DNA of 64,000 nucleotides, from positions 3,840,501 through 3,904,500 of the forward strand of contig NZ_VSRN01000001.1 in NCBI RefSeq assembly GCF_008369915.1, given 5' to 3'. The stretch is from Dyadobacter sp. UC 10 (GTDB taxonomy: Bacteria > Bacteroidota > Bacteroidia > Cytophagales > Spirosomataceae). Shown in pieces: positions 33,840 through 41,401 of this stretch. Below the pieces are notes generated by a model that was not told the DNA's origin, did not search any database, and was given only the letters and a program-made list of their open reading frames with translations. The position numbers were made by a program, and so were the translations under genes. The number at the start of each line of letters is the position of its first letter. The first letter of the stretch is position 1.

Positions 33840-36005
33840 ATGAATTTTCTACTAAAACTTGTTTTTGCAGCAGGGTGTGTCAGCCCGGTTGTGGCGGCTT
33901 CGAATGATGACAGTAGAGTTTTGCCTTTTGACACCGACAAGGTGCTGGTGGAGAGCGGGGACAGGATTAATAATCCCTATGCGCTAGCCGACAAGCCATT
34001 TACAATAGCAACCGAGGCTCCCAACAGAGTGGCTGCGCCGGCTGCTGCTGCCGTATTGTGCGGTGGCGAAACGTGGGTTCATGGGGATTTGCTGGGAAGG
34101 ACAAACGATGACCAGCCGGTTTATACCCATATTGTTGAAAATCGGGTCTACCTTAATTGGAATGGTAAAATAGAAAGCAATATTGATATTATCTACAACC
34201 TAAAAGGAGGCAGATACCCGCATAATTCCACAAACGAAGCGATTATAAAGGGCTGTATCAACAGGCCAGACCCGAGTACTGCGCCGCAGAACCTGCTGGG
34301 TACCACCGGCGACGGAAGAATCACCTGCAACGGACATGTAATGGATAATCTGGGTTTGCTGGGAGTTTTCGTGCAGGATGGCAGGTCAACCTATCAATAT
34401 ACGAAGTACGTAAATGGAAAGTTGTATGTAATGATCAAGCAAGGTATTGATGATGAGCGTACTACTAACTACAATATGAGCCTGATGCCGGAGACGATCA
34501 ACAAGGAGCATGGTAGTTACATGGCCTCAAAATGGGATGGTGTGTTTACAAGAGTAATGCTGGATGGTTGCTATTGGCCTGGCGATGTCAAAACCGGGAC
34601 TATCGTTAATCAGAATAATTGCGAATCAGGGCCGACTTTGTCAGGAATCACAAACATCACTCAAACTGCATTGCGCTTCACATTCACCGGCAATGGGATC
34701 AGTACTGTGAAATGGAGAATTGAATCGGGCAATACCGAATTGCGTTCAGGCACTACCGCTGATCTTGCTGGCGGTAAAACTGTCAATATCAATTTCAACT
34801 CTCTGGCCCCGGGTAATTATTCGCTTGAAATTGAAGGCGCAAGTTGCACTTCTACAATTTCCAGAAGAGATTTCACAATCAATGAGCCGGTTGTAACTAT
34901 CCCTGACTGCGTGAACGGACCTGCGGTTTCATCGTTCAGTTCCATCACGCCACAAAGTATGACGGTAAATTTCGGCGGCGATAACCTGCGGACTTTTTCA
35001 TGGCGTATTTTACAAGGTTCTTATGCAGTAGCTAGCGGCGCGACAGGTAAGCTGGGTGGAAATTCTGCTCCGGTAACATTCAATTATCTGAAAAACGGTA
35101 CATATACTTTCGAAATGAGGGCTTTGGATTGCAAGGCACCAGCTGTTGCCACAAGAAATTTTTCGGTGTCTGCTACTGATACCCGCACAGCTTGTCCGAA
35201 AGGGCCGACCATGCAATCTCTGATAAGCTCAGGTGATACACGGGTAGAATTCCTTTTTGATGGAGAAGGCATTTATGCGATCGACTGGAAGATTTTGAAT
35301 GATCAGAATGTCGCTGTTCGTCAGAACCGGGTAGCTCCGCAAAATAATCACCCGATTGTCGATTATGCCAAACTGCCGAATGGTGTTTATACAATGCAAA
35401 TTCAAGGCGGATTGTGTAAATCGACTGCTACTGCTGAGCGTTTCAGCATTGGTGTTCCGCTGCCTATTTACGTCTCACACTTCAAAGGTGAAGTTGTTGA
35501 AAAAGGTGTTGAGCTTTCGTGGGAAGTGGTTTCAGAGCAGGACGGAAAAGAGTTTGAAATACTCCGTTATGACGATAAATTGAAAAATGAAGAAGTACTT
35601 GGTACCGTTTCCCTGACTGACCAGCGCACTGGATGGTACAAGTTTGTAGATGAAAGCCCGCTACTCGGCAATAATTATTACCAGTTGAAGCAAATCGATA
35701 TCGATGGTACTTTCACAAAAAGCAAAGTCATTTCGGTTAATCCCGGTATAATTCAGGGAACGGTGGTAGCACCAAACCCTGCGCAGGATTATGTGGATAT
35801 CCAGTTTTCTTCACGCTCAGCCGGTCAAACGGAAGTGTTGATCTATAATGCGGCCGGCGTGAACGTTGGCTCATCCCCGATCAGGATTTCGGAAGGTAAA
35901 AACGTGCATCGCATCAACGTAAAGAGATTGGTTTCAGGAAGCTACTTCATGAAAATCTCTCACAGCGGTCAAATTTCAAGTTTGCGTTTTACTAAGCTGG
36001 ATTGA
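33840..36005 (+). CDS. Type IX secretion cargo with three internal repeats and C-terminal sorting domain
   Basis: The 721-residue protein has a signal peptide (1-20, MNFLLKLVFAAGCVSPVVAA) and a unique N-terminal domain to about residue 255. Three homologous modules of about 95 residues follow, each opening with a Cys-x-x-Gly-Pro phrase (CESGPTLSG about 260, CVNGPAVSS about 357, CPKGPTMQS about 456) and containing a TFSWRIL/VKWRIE strand. An FN3-like stretch (LPIYVSHFKGEVVEKGVELS) precedes the type A T9SS sorting domain (about 640-721, VVAPNPAQDYVDIQF to SGSYFMKISHSG). It is exported across the outer membrane and probably lipid-anchored at the surface. The function of the repeats is unknown; adhesion is possible. 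Confidence 0.9.
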   Translation: MNFLLKLVFAAGCVSPVVAASNDDSRVLPFDTDKVLVESGDRINNPYALADKPFTIATEAPNRVAAPAAAAVLCGGETWVHGDLLGRTNDDQPVYTHIVENRVYLNWNGKIESNIDIIYNLKGGRYPHNSTNEAIIKGCINRPDPSTAPQNLLGTTGDGRITCNGHVMDNLGLLGVFVQDGRSTYQYTKYVNGKLYVMIKQGIDDERTTNYNMSLMPETINKEHGSYMASKWDGVFTRVMLDGCYWPGDVKTGTIVNQNNCESGPTLSGITNITQTALRFTFTGNGISTVKWRIESGNTELRSGTTADLAGGKTVNINFNSLAPGNYSLEIEGASCTSTISRRDFTINEPVVTIPDCVNGPAVSSFSSITPQSMTVNFGGDNLRTFSWRILQGSYAVASGATGKLGGNSAPVTFNYLKNGTYTFEMRALDCKAPAVATRNFSVSATDTRTACPKGPTMQSLISSGDTRVEFLFDGEGIYAIDWKILNDQNVAVRQNRVAPQNNHPIVDYAKLPNGVYTMQIQGGLCKSTATAERFSIGVPLPIYVSHFKGEVVEKGVELSWEVVSEQDGKEFEILRYDDKLKNEEVLGTVSLTDQRTGWYKFVDESPLLGNNYYQLKQIDIDGTFTKSKVISVNPGIIQGTVVAPNPAQDYVDIQFSSRSAGQTEVLIYNAAGVNVGSSPIRISEGKNVHRINVKRLVSGSYFMKISHSGQISSLRFTKLD

Positions 36006-36027
36006 TTTTCACTTAATAAATAGTGAA

Positions 36028-36057
36028 AGAGCCGCTCAGCAATGGGCGGCTCTTTTT
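36028..36057 (+). terminator. Intrinsic terminator after the T9SS-exported protein gene
   Basis: 8-bp stem 36028-36035 (agagccgc) / 36046-36053 (gcggctct) followed by a T-run, 22 bp past the stop codon. Confidence 0.87.
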
Positions 36058-36091
36058 GTTTGACTGGCAGTGATTACCTTTTAATCCGTTC

Positions 36092-36358
36092 TCAAATTTC
36101 CTTTCCATCAATTCCGGCAATTTCCTCCAAAGCGAGAGTAACCATCTCAATCCGATCGACGTGCCCGCGTTTGGGATCGGAGAATGCCTGTCCGACAGAC
36201 CGCATATATGCCTCACCGTCGCGGGTATTGAAGAATGGATCGTGCCTGGCAAGCTTGTCGCGCCAGTTTGTTCCTACGATTTTCTTGGCTTCCGCAAACC
36301 TTAATAGTAACCGTTGCTTAATCGAACTGCCCGTGCGCTGAATTGAAGTTGTTTCCAT
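36092..36358 (-). CDS. Small hypothetical protein divergent from HTH repressor
   Basis: The 88-residue product (ATG at 36358, METTSIQRTG) contains RFAEAKKIVGTNWRDKLARH and DGEAYMRSVGQAFSDPKRGH, and is charged and probably helical. No family is recognised. It is divergent from the HTH gene at 36457, with operator-like inverted repeats in the 98 bp between. That is the layout of phage repressor/early-gene pairs and of some toxin-antitoxin modules. A competing frame (36013-36252) on the same strand is not preferred because it lacks a promoter-side position. Confidence 0.5.
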   Translation of the reverse strand: METTSIQRTGSSIKQRLLLRFAEAKKIVGTNWRDKLARHDPFFNTRDGEAYMRSVGQAFSDPKRGHVDRIEMVTLALEEIAGIDGKEI

Positions 36359-36405
36359 GTGCATAATGTGTAATTTGCGTTATACAGGTTTTGATTAGCA
36401 AATAT

Positions 36406-36440
36406 AATTCATTTTGAATTAAAAATATTTGAAATGAATT
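36406..36440. promoter_or_regulatory. Operator-like inverted repeat upstream of the HTH gene
   Basis: 36406-36414 (aattcattt) and 36432-36440 (aaatgaatt) are perfect inverted copies 17 bp apart in AT-rich DNA, with a further gaatt half-site between (36416-36420). They sit in the divergent promoter region, as expected for autoregulation by the adjacent HTH protein. Confidence 0.5.
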
Positions 36441-36456
36441 AAAATTATTCTTTTTG

Positions 36457-36810
36457 ATGGGATTGTTTGATTTTAACAGAGTCGTAAAACTCAGGACTTT
36501 TCTACAACTAAGTGAGACCCAATTCGCTAAAAGAATAGGTATGGCGCAGGCTACATACCATAGATTTGAAAAAGGTACTGCGAGTCTAAATGCAGATGCT
36601 ATCGGAGAAATTGTTCGAATCTTCAATGTTGACCCTTTTTGGCTGCTATTAGGTGTAGGAGGCGCAGAGCCTATTTTTTCAGAGACGAAAGAACTTTCTA
36701 ATCATATTAATATCAGCAAAGACGAATTCATTGAATTGCAGCGAAAGGCATTGCGGCAGGAGGATAGGATTAGGGAGTTGGAACAAATAGTCGCTCAAAT
36801 CAAAAAATAA
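36457..36810 (+). CDS. Phage-repressor-like HTH (XRE type) protein with C-terminal coiled coil
   Basis: The 117-residue protein has an N-terminal HTH (VVKLRTFLQLSETQFAKRIG then MAQATYHRFEKGTASLNADA, about residues 9-48), followed by IVRIFNVDPFWLLLGVGG, the sequence usual after Cro/C1-type domains in Bacteroidota repressors. A predicted coiled coil (DEFIELQRKALRQEDRIREL) is at the C-terminus. It probably represses its own and the divergent promoter. The frame opens at a TTG (36454), but the ATG at 36457 is preferred. The stop is 57 bp from hicA. Confidence 0.87.
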   Translation: MGLFDFNRVVKLRTFLQLSETQFAKRIGMAQATYHRFEKGTASLNADAIGEIVRIFNVDPFWLLLGVGGAEPIFSETKELSNHINISKDEFIELQRKALRQEDRIRELEQIVAQIKK

Positions 36811-36812
36811 AC

Positions 36813-36843
36813 TTGACAAAGGTCGCAAATTTGCGACCTTTGT
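36813..36843. promoter_or_regulatory. Perfect 28-bp palindrome and ttgaca box before hicA
   Basis: 36816-36829 and 36830-36843 are exact reverse complements (half-site acaaaggtcgcaaa), with no spacer. The sequence ttgaca at 36813-36818 overlaps its left edge, and the hicA ATG is 25 bp to the right. It could be the operator that HicB binds to autoregulate hicAB, or a terminator of the HTH gene; the few T after it are weak for termination. Confidence 0.65.
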
Positions 36844-36867
36844 GTTTTACTCACACACTATATCTTT

Positions 36868-37053
36868 ATGAATGCTAAGCAGCTAATCAAATTGCTGGAA
36901 GAAAGCGGTTGGCAGGAAGTGAGATGCAAGGGAAGTCATCGGATTTTCAAACATCGGGAAATTCCCGCAACGATTCCAGTTGCATGCCATGGGAGTAAAG
37001 ATATTCCTATTGGGACACTTAACAAGATCCTGAAAATGTCGGGCTTAAAATGA
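36868..37053 (+). CDS. hicA: HicA toxin, type II toxin-antitoxin mRNA interferase
   Basis: The 61-residue protein has the dsRBD-like HicA fold pattern: MNAKQLIKLLEESGWQEVRC, then GSHRIFKHRE with the catalytic His (about residue 25), and IPVACHGSKDIPIGTLNKIL. HicA cleaves mRNA and tmRNA when free of HicB. The hicB gene starts 8 bp after its stop. The toxin-first order is the normal one for this family. Confidence 0.93.
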   Translation: MNAKQLIKLLEESGWQEVRCKGSHRIFKHREIPATIPVACHGSKDIPIGTLNKILKMSGLK

Positions 37054-37060
37054 GACTGTT

Positions 37061-37468
37061 ATGAAACTATCAATTATAATAGAAAAGGGCGACGATGAAC
37101 TTTGGGGTCGCATTGAAAACATCCCCGATTATCTTCCTGTTACAAGTGGGAAAGTGCTGGACGAAGTTACTGATAACCTGAAAGAGTTGCTGGAAGACTT
37201 TCTTATCGCTGATGGGAAAACCTACGATGAATGGCGCTCTATCAATATTGAGGATATTGAGTTTGAATATGTGTACGATCTGAGCGCTTTTTTCGAAATT
37301 TTCGATGATGTAAAGGTTGGCGCACTCGCAAAGCGAGCCGGTATAAATCCTTCGCTTGTAAGACACTATGTTGCCGGTACAAAGTATCCGTCGGCCGCCC
37401 AGACAAAGAAAATAGAAGTCGCTGTTCACGAACTCGGTGAAAAACTGAGGGAAGTTGTTTTGGCTTAA
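37061..37468 (+). CDS. hicB: HicB antitoxin with C-terminal HTH
   Basis: The 135-residue protein has an N-terminal partial RNase H-like domain (KLSIIIEKGDDELWGRIENI, then LDEVTDNLKELLEDFLIADG) that caps HicA. Its C-terminal HTH (VGALAKRAGINPSLVRHYVA then GTKYPSAAQTKKIEVAVHEL, about residues 88-125) would bind DNA, most likely the palindrome before hicA. HicB proteins of this long type both neutralise HicA and repress the operon. Confidence 0.9.
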   Translation: MKLSIIIEKGDDELWGRIENIPDYLPVTSGKVLDEVTDNLKELLEDFLIADGKTYDEWRSINIEDIEFEYVYDLSAFFEIFDDVKVGALAKRAGINPSLVRHYVAGTKYPSAAQTKKIEVAVHELGEKLREVVLA

Positions 37469-37478
37469 TTTACAAATC

Positions 37479-38606
37479 CTACTCAGGCTGCAAAGCCTGC
37501 CCCTTCCACCATTCCTCCCAAACCTGCTCGCCGTCCAAATCTACTTTCTGCCCGATTAGTGGCGTTACAAGGGGCATATTTTGCTTTTTGGCTTCGATAG
37601 CGGCTCTTTGAATAGGTTCGTTCCAGTCGTGGAGAGCCAGGGAGAATTTGGCCCAGTGAACAGGCATTAATTTCCTGGCGTGCAGCTCTTTTGCGGCTGT
37701 TACAGTTTCTTCCGGCATCATATGAATGTATTTCCAGGCTTCATTGTACTGGCCGCATTCCAATAATGCAAGGTCGAATTCGCCGAATTGCTCACCGATC
37801 TTTTTGAAATGGTGATCATAACCCGAATCGCCGCCGATGAATATCTTTTTAGTGGGCGTTTGCAAGACCATTGAAACCCAAAGCGCTTTATTCCGGGCAA
37901 ATTCCCTGCCCGAAAAATGCCGCCCGGGAGTAATATGTACTTTAAAATCCCCACCCAGATCGACCGTTTCATTCCAGTCTTTTTCAGTGATTTTGGCAGG
38001 TTCGTAACCCCAGTATTCAAAATGCTCGCCGGTGCCGAGGCCGGTGATTACCTGTTTTACTTTCGGTTTCAGTTCCAGGATCGTTTTGTAGTCCAGGTGA
38101 TCGTAATGATCGTGGGAAATGAGCAGATAATCGATTGCAGGGAAGTCCGCCACAGCGTAAACGTCACTGCCTTTAAAGCTGGGAGTGGTAAAACGAATAG
38201 GGGAGGCGCTGCCGCTCAGTACGGGATCTACCAGGAAAGTCTTGCCATCGATTTGCATAAAATACGATGAATGTCCAAACCAGATCAATACGTTTTCTTT
38301 CGGATCAAGTCTAAGTAAATCAGTCTTTTGCGAAGGAATAAGCGCGTCGGGAATATTGAATTTGCTTTTTCCAAAGAAAAACTTGGTCATCACTTTCAGA
38401 TAACTCGACCCCTCAGCCAGGGCCGGGGTATTACTTTGATTTTGAAATTCGCCACCACGAAAATTCGGCGATTGTTTGATCCTTTCCAGTCGCGCGCCGG
38501 TCGGTTTTCTTCCAAATTGAGGTTGCCGCATAAATATGAAGACACCGGCCACCAGTAGCGCCAGTAGAATTAAGAATAACATGAAGATTTTTTTAAGACG
38601 TTTCAT
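37479..38606 (-). CDS. MBL-fold metal-dependent hydrolase, membrane-anchored (NAPE-PLD/RomA-like)
   Basis: The 375-residue protein has an N-terminal anchor (residues 5-26, KIFMLFLILLALLVAGVFIF) and a metallo-beta-lactamase fold. Metal ligands are in LLISHDHYDHLDYKT (HxHxDH, about residue 163), ITPGRHFSGREF (His, about 228), IFIGGDSGYDHHF (Asp, about 262) and MPVHWAKFSLALHDW (His, about 320). The pattern is that of UlaG/RomA/NAPE-phospholipase D relatives. The substrate is unknown, possibly a phospholipid or lactone. It is divergent from the S15 hydrolase gene. Confidence 0.9.
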   Translation of the reverse strand: MKRLKKIFMLFLILLALLVAGVFIFMRQPQFGRKPTGARLERIKQSPNFRGGEFQNQSNTPALAEGSSYLKVMTKFFFGKSKFNIPDALIPSQKTDLLRLDPKENVLIWFGHSSYFMQIDGKTFLVDPVLSGSASPIRFTTPSFKGSDVYAVADFPAIDYLLISHDHYDHLDYKTILELKPKVKQVITGLGTGEHFEYWGYEPAKITEKDWNETVDLGGDFKVHITPGRHFSGREFARNKALWVSMVLQTPTKKIFIGGDSGYDHHFKKIGEQFGEFDLALLECGQYNEAWKYIHMMPEETVTAAKELHARKLMPVHWAKFSLALHDWNEPIQRAAIEAKKQNMPLVTPLIGQKVDLDGEQVWEEWWKGQALQPE

Positions 38607-38672
38607 CGATTGTTAACGGGGGCAATTAATCAGGAAGGTAAAAGTTTTAAGCACCTCAAACACTTTCTTCTG

Positions 38673-38680
38673 TATTTTTG
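38673..38680 (+). promoter_or_regulatory. Candidate -7 promoter element (TAnnTTTG) of the S15 hydrolase operon
   Basis: The octamer tatttttg matches the -7 consensus exactly and lies 33 bp before the ATG at 38714. Confidence 0.45.
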
Positions 38681-38713
38681 GTCAGCACATTCTTCATCCC
38701 ATAATTGTCTGCT

Positions 38714-40588
38714 ATGAAAATAAGTTTCCTTTCTTACATTTTGCTTTTATGCTCATTTTCAGCATTCGCTCAAAATGTCGCTGTGCAAGACACCGGCTTT
38801 GTCCGGAGCAATTATAAAAAGACAGAACAATACATTACCATGCGCGACGGCGTGAAACTTTTCACCGCCATATATACGCCAATCGATTCGTCTCAGACCT
38901 ACCCGATTTTAATGCAGCGCACGCCTTATTCGATCCGACCATACGGAGTCAATAACTATCGTCGCGCGTTGGGACCTAACGCGCATTTGATGAAGGAGAA
39001 ATACATTTTCGTCTATCAGGACGCACGAGGAAGGTATAAAAGTGAAGGTACTTTCCGCGAAATGACGCCGGCGATTGCGAATAAGAAAAGTAAAAAAGAC
39101 GTAGACGAATCAAGCGATACTTACGATACGATCGAGTGGCTTTTGAAAAACACGAAAAGTAATGGGAAGGTAGGCCAGTCGGGCATTTCGTTTCCAGGCT
39201 ATTATTCGTCGGCCGCATTGCCCGATGCGCATCCGGCCCTAGTGGCAGTTTCGCCGCAGGCGCCTATGTCGGATGAATTTATCGGCGATGACTGTTACCA
39301 CAATGGCGCATTTTTCCTGATGGATAACTTCGGTTTTTACAGTGGTTTTGACGGACCGAAAAGTGCCGACGGACAGAATTACCAAAGTCATTTCCAGGCC
39401 AGTTACAGCGACGCTTACCAGTATTTCCTCGATTTTGGCCCACTAAAAAAATCAAATGCCGCGCCTTATTTCGCTGATCCGAATAGCATCTGGAGACAAA
39501 CTACCGCGCATCCGGTTTACGATGAATTCTGGCAGTCGAGGAATATCAAAAACCATTTAAAAAATATCAAACCTGCCGTTTTGGTAGTAGGAGGTTGGTT
39601 TGACGCGGAAGATTTGTATGGTGCATTGAAAACCTACGCGGCGATCGAAAAACAGTCTCCCGGCAATAATAACAGACTTGTGATGGGCCCGTGGACGCAC
39701 GGTGGCTGGGCGGCACCGGAATGGAAGGGATTTGCGCAGTACCAGTTTGGCGGCGATGTCAACAAGTATTTTCAGGAAGAGATCGAGACTAAATTTTTCA
39801 ATTTTTATCTGAAAGGAAAAGGAAGTTTTGACTTGGCGGAGGTTACCGTTTTTGAAACAGGGTCGAACCAATGGAAACATTATAAAGAATGGCCGCCGAT
39901 TAGAGTCCGCCCAACAATCTACAACTTCGCCGGTAATGGAAAAATGGCTCCTGCTAAACTTTTGTCGAAACCAAGTTCCACCAGTTATGAAAGTGACCCT
40001 GCTAAACCAATTCCATATACCAACGTAATTGGTGCGCGAAGAAATAACGAATATATGGCGGAAGACCAGCGTTTTGCCTCCCGCAGGCCTGATGTGCTGA
40101 GTTTTCAAACCGATTCTTTGACAGAAGACCTTACATTAACCGGTGAAATTGTAGCCAACCTGATGGTTTCGATGACAGGTTCGGATGCTGATTTTATCGT
40201 CAAAGTGATCGACGTTTGGCCGGCTAACTCCACGGTTCCTGCGCTCAAAGAAGGCGAGCGGCCAGTGCAAATGGGCGGCTATCAGCAAATGGTGCGCTCG
40301 GAAGTGCTGAGGGGAAAGTTCAGGAACAGTTTTTCAAAGCCTGAGCCATTTACGAAAGACAAGGTGGAGAAAGTAACGGTGAAGCTCAATGAAGTCGCAC
40401 ATACTTTCAAAAAGGGCCACCGGGTAATGGTGCAGATCCAGAGCAGCTGGTTTCCCCTGGTCGATCGCAATCCTCAGAAATTCATCAACATTTTTGAGGC
40501 AAATGAATCCGATTTTCAGAAGTCGAGAATCACAATTCACCACGATGCTGCCAATAGCAGCCACATTGTACTGCCGGTAATGCATTAA
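38714..40588 (+). CDS. Exported CocE/NonD family hydrolase (peptidase S15, X-Pro dipeptidyl-peptidase-like)
   Basis: The 624-residue protein has a signal peptide (MKISFLSYILLLCSFSAFAQ). Its alpha/beta-hydrolase domain has YITMRDGVKLFTAIYTPID, the nucleophile elbow VGQSGISFPGYYSSAALP (Ser about residue 155), and the triad Asp and His in VVGGWFDAEDLYGAL and GPWTHGGW. A C-terminal jelly-roll domain (about 430-620, LTLTGEIVANLMVSMTGSDA) is typical of X-Pro dipeptidyl-peptidase and cocaine-esterase relatives, which cleave alpha-amino acid esters, peptides or acyl bonds. The frame opens at a TTG (38705), but the ATG at 38714 begins the signal peptide. The ThuA-domain gene follows 26 bp after. Confidence 0.92.
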   Translation: MKISFLSYILLLCSFSAFAQNVAVQDTGFVRSNYKKTEQYITMRDGVKLFTAIYTPIDSSQTYPILMQRTPYSIRPYGVNNYRRALGPNAHLMKEKYIFVYQDARGRYKSEGTFREMTPAIANKKSKKDVDESSDTYDTIEWLLKNTKSNGKVGQSGISFPGYYSSAALPDAHPALVAVSPQAPMSDEFIGDDCYHNGAFFLMDNFGFYSGFDGPKSADGQNYQSHFQASYSDAYQYFLDFGPLKKSNAAPYFADPNSIWRQTTAHPVYDEFWQSRNIKNHLKNIKPAVLVVGGWFDAEDLYGALKTYAAIEKQSPGNNNRLVMGPWTHGGWAAPEWKGFAQYQFGGDVNKYFQEEIETKFFNFYLKGKGSFDLAEVTVFETGSNQWKHYKEWPPIRVRPTIYNFAGNGKMAPAKLLSKPSSTSYESDPAKPIPYTNVIGARRNNEYMAEDQRFASRRPDVLSFQTDSLTEDLTLTGEIVANLMVSMTGSDADFIVKVIDVWPANSTVPALKEGERPVQMGGYQQMVRSEVLRGKFRNSFSKPEPFTKDKVEKVTVKLNEVAHTFKKGHRVMVQIQSSWFPLVDRNPQKFINIFEANESDFQKSRITIHHDAANSSHIVLPVMH

Positions 40589-40614
40589 ATTTTAATCCCA
40601 TAGCGCTGAAATTG

Positions 40615-41382
40615 ATGAAGAAATTGAGCCGGCTGATTTCGATTTGCCTGATTTTACTGCTTTCAATCGGCCAAACGTCTTTTGGGCAAAATCCAAAATT
40701 CAGGGTGCTGGCGATGGCTGAGCCGGGCGGGCATCATATTGCCTATTCAAAAAGAGCCAAACCCTGGCTGGATTCGCTGGCTGCAAAAAGCAATTTTACT
40801 ATTGAATACATTGACAAGACAGATTCGATTACAGAGAAATATTTAAGTCAATATCAGCTTATTATCCAGCTCGATTACGTTCCCTACGGCTGGAAACCCG
40901 AGGCAGCGGCGGCCTTTGAAAAATATGTAAATGAGGGAAAAGGCGGCTGGATCGGTTTTCATCACGCTACTTTGCTAGGAGAATTTGACGGTTTTAAGAT
41001 CTGGCCGTGGTTTTCTGATTTTATGGGCGGTATTCGCTACAAGAATTACATTGCCGATTTCGCTGCTGCGACGGTTAACGTGGAGCAGCGAAAACATCCG
41101 GTTATGAAAGGCGTTCCCGCTTCGTTTTCGGTTGAAAAAGAGGAATGGTATACCTACGACAAAAGTCCGAGACCCAATGTGGAAGTGATCGCAAGCGTGG
41201 ATGAATCGACTTACTCTCCCGATTCAAAAATAAAAATGGGCGATCATCCTGTGATTTGGTCTAACCCAAAAATGAAGGCGCGTAATGTCTACATTTTCAT
41301 GGGTCACTCGCCGGTTTTATTTGAAAGTGAGGCTTACAAGACGATTTTCAGGAATGCTATTTTCTGGGCAGCCGGGCAATAG
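40615..41382 (+). CDS. Exported ThuA-domain protein
   Basis: The 255-residue protein has a signal peptide (MKKLSRLISICLILLLSIGQ) and then a ThuA fold: RVLAMAEPGGHHIAYSKRAK, YQLIIQLDYVPYGWKPEAAA, NEGKGGWIGFHHATLLGEF and the final GHSPVLFESEAYKTIFRNAIFWA. ThuA belongs to the class I glutamine amidotransferase-like superfamily but lacks the transferase activity; members are implicated in disaccharide metabolism, often trehalose. It is probably co-transcribed with the S15 hydrolase. The substrate is unknown. Confidence 0.88.
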   Translation: MKKLSRLISICLILLLSIGQTSFGQNPKFRVLAMAEPGGHHIAYSKRAKPWLDSLAAKSNFTIEYIDKTDSITEKYLSQYQLIIQLDYVPYGWKPEAAAAFEKYVNEGKGGWIGFHHATLLGEFDGFKIWPWFSDFMGGIRYKNYIADFAAATVNVEQRKHPVMKGVPASFSVEKEEWYTYDKSPRPNVEVIASVDESTYSPDSKIKMGDHPVIWSNPKMKARNVYIFMGHSPVLFESEAYKTIFRNAIFWAAGQ

Positions 41383-41401
41383 TTTTGATAAAAGTAGCGC
41401 C

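Noticed and set aside
36013-36252. 79-codon minus-strand frame
   Set aside because: It overlaps the terminator of the secreted-protein gene and the better-placed 36092-36358 frame.
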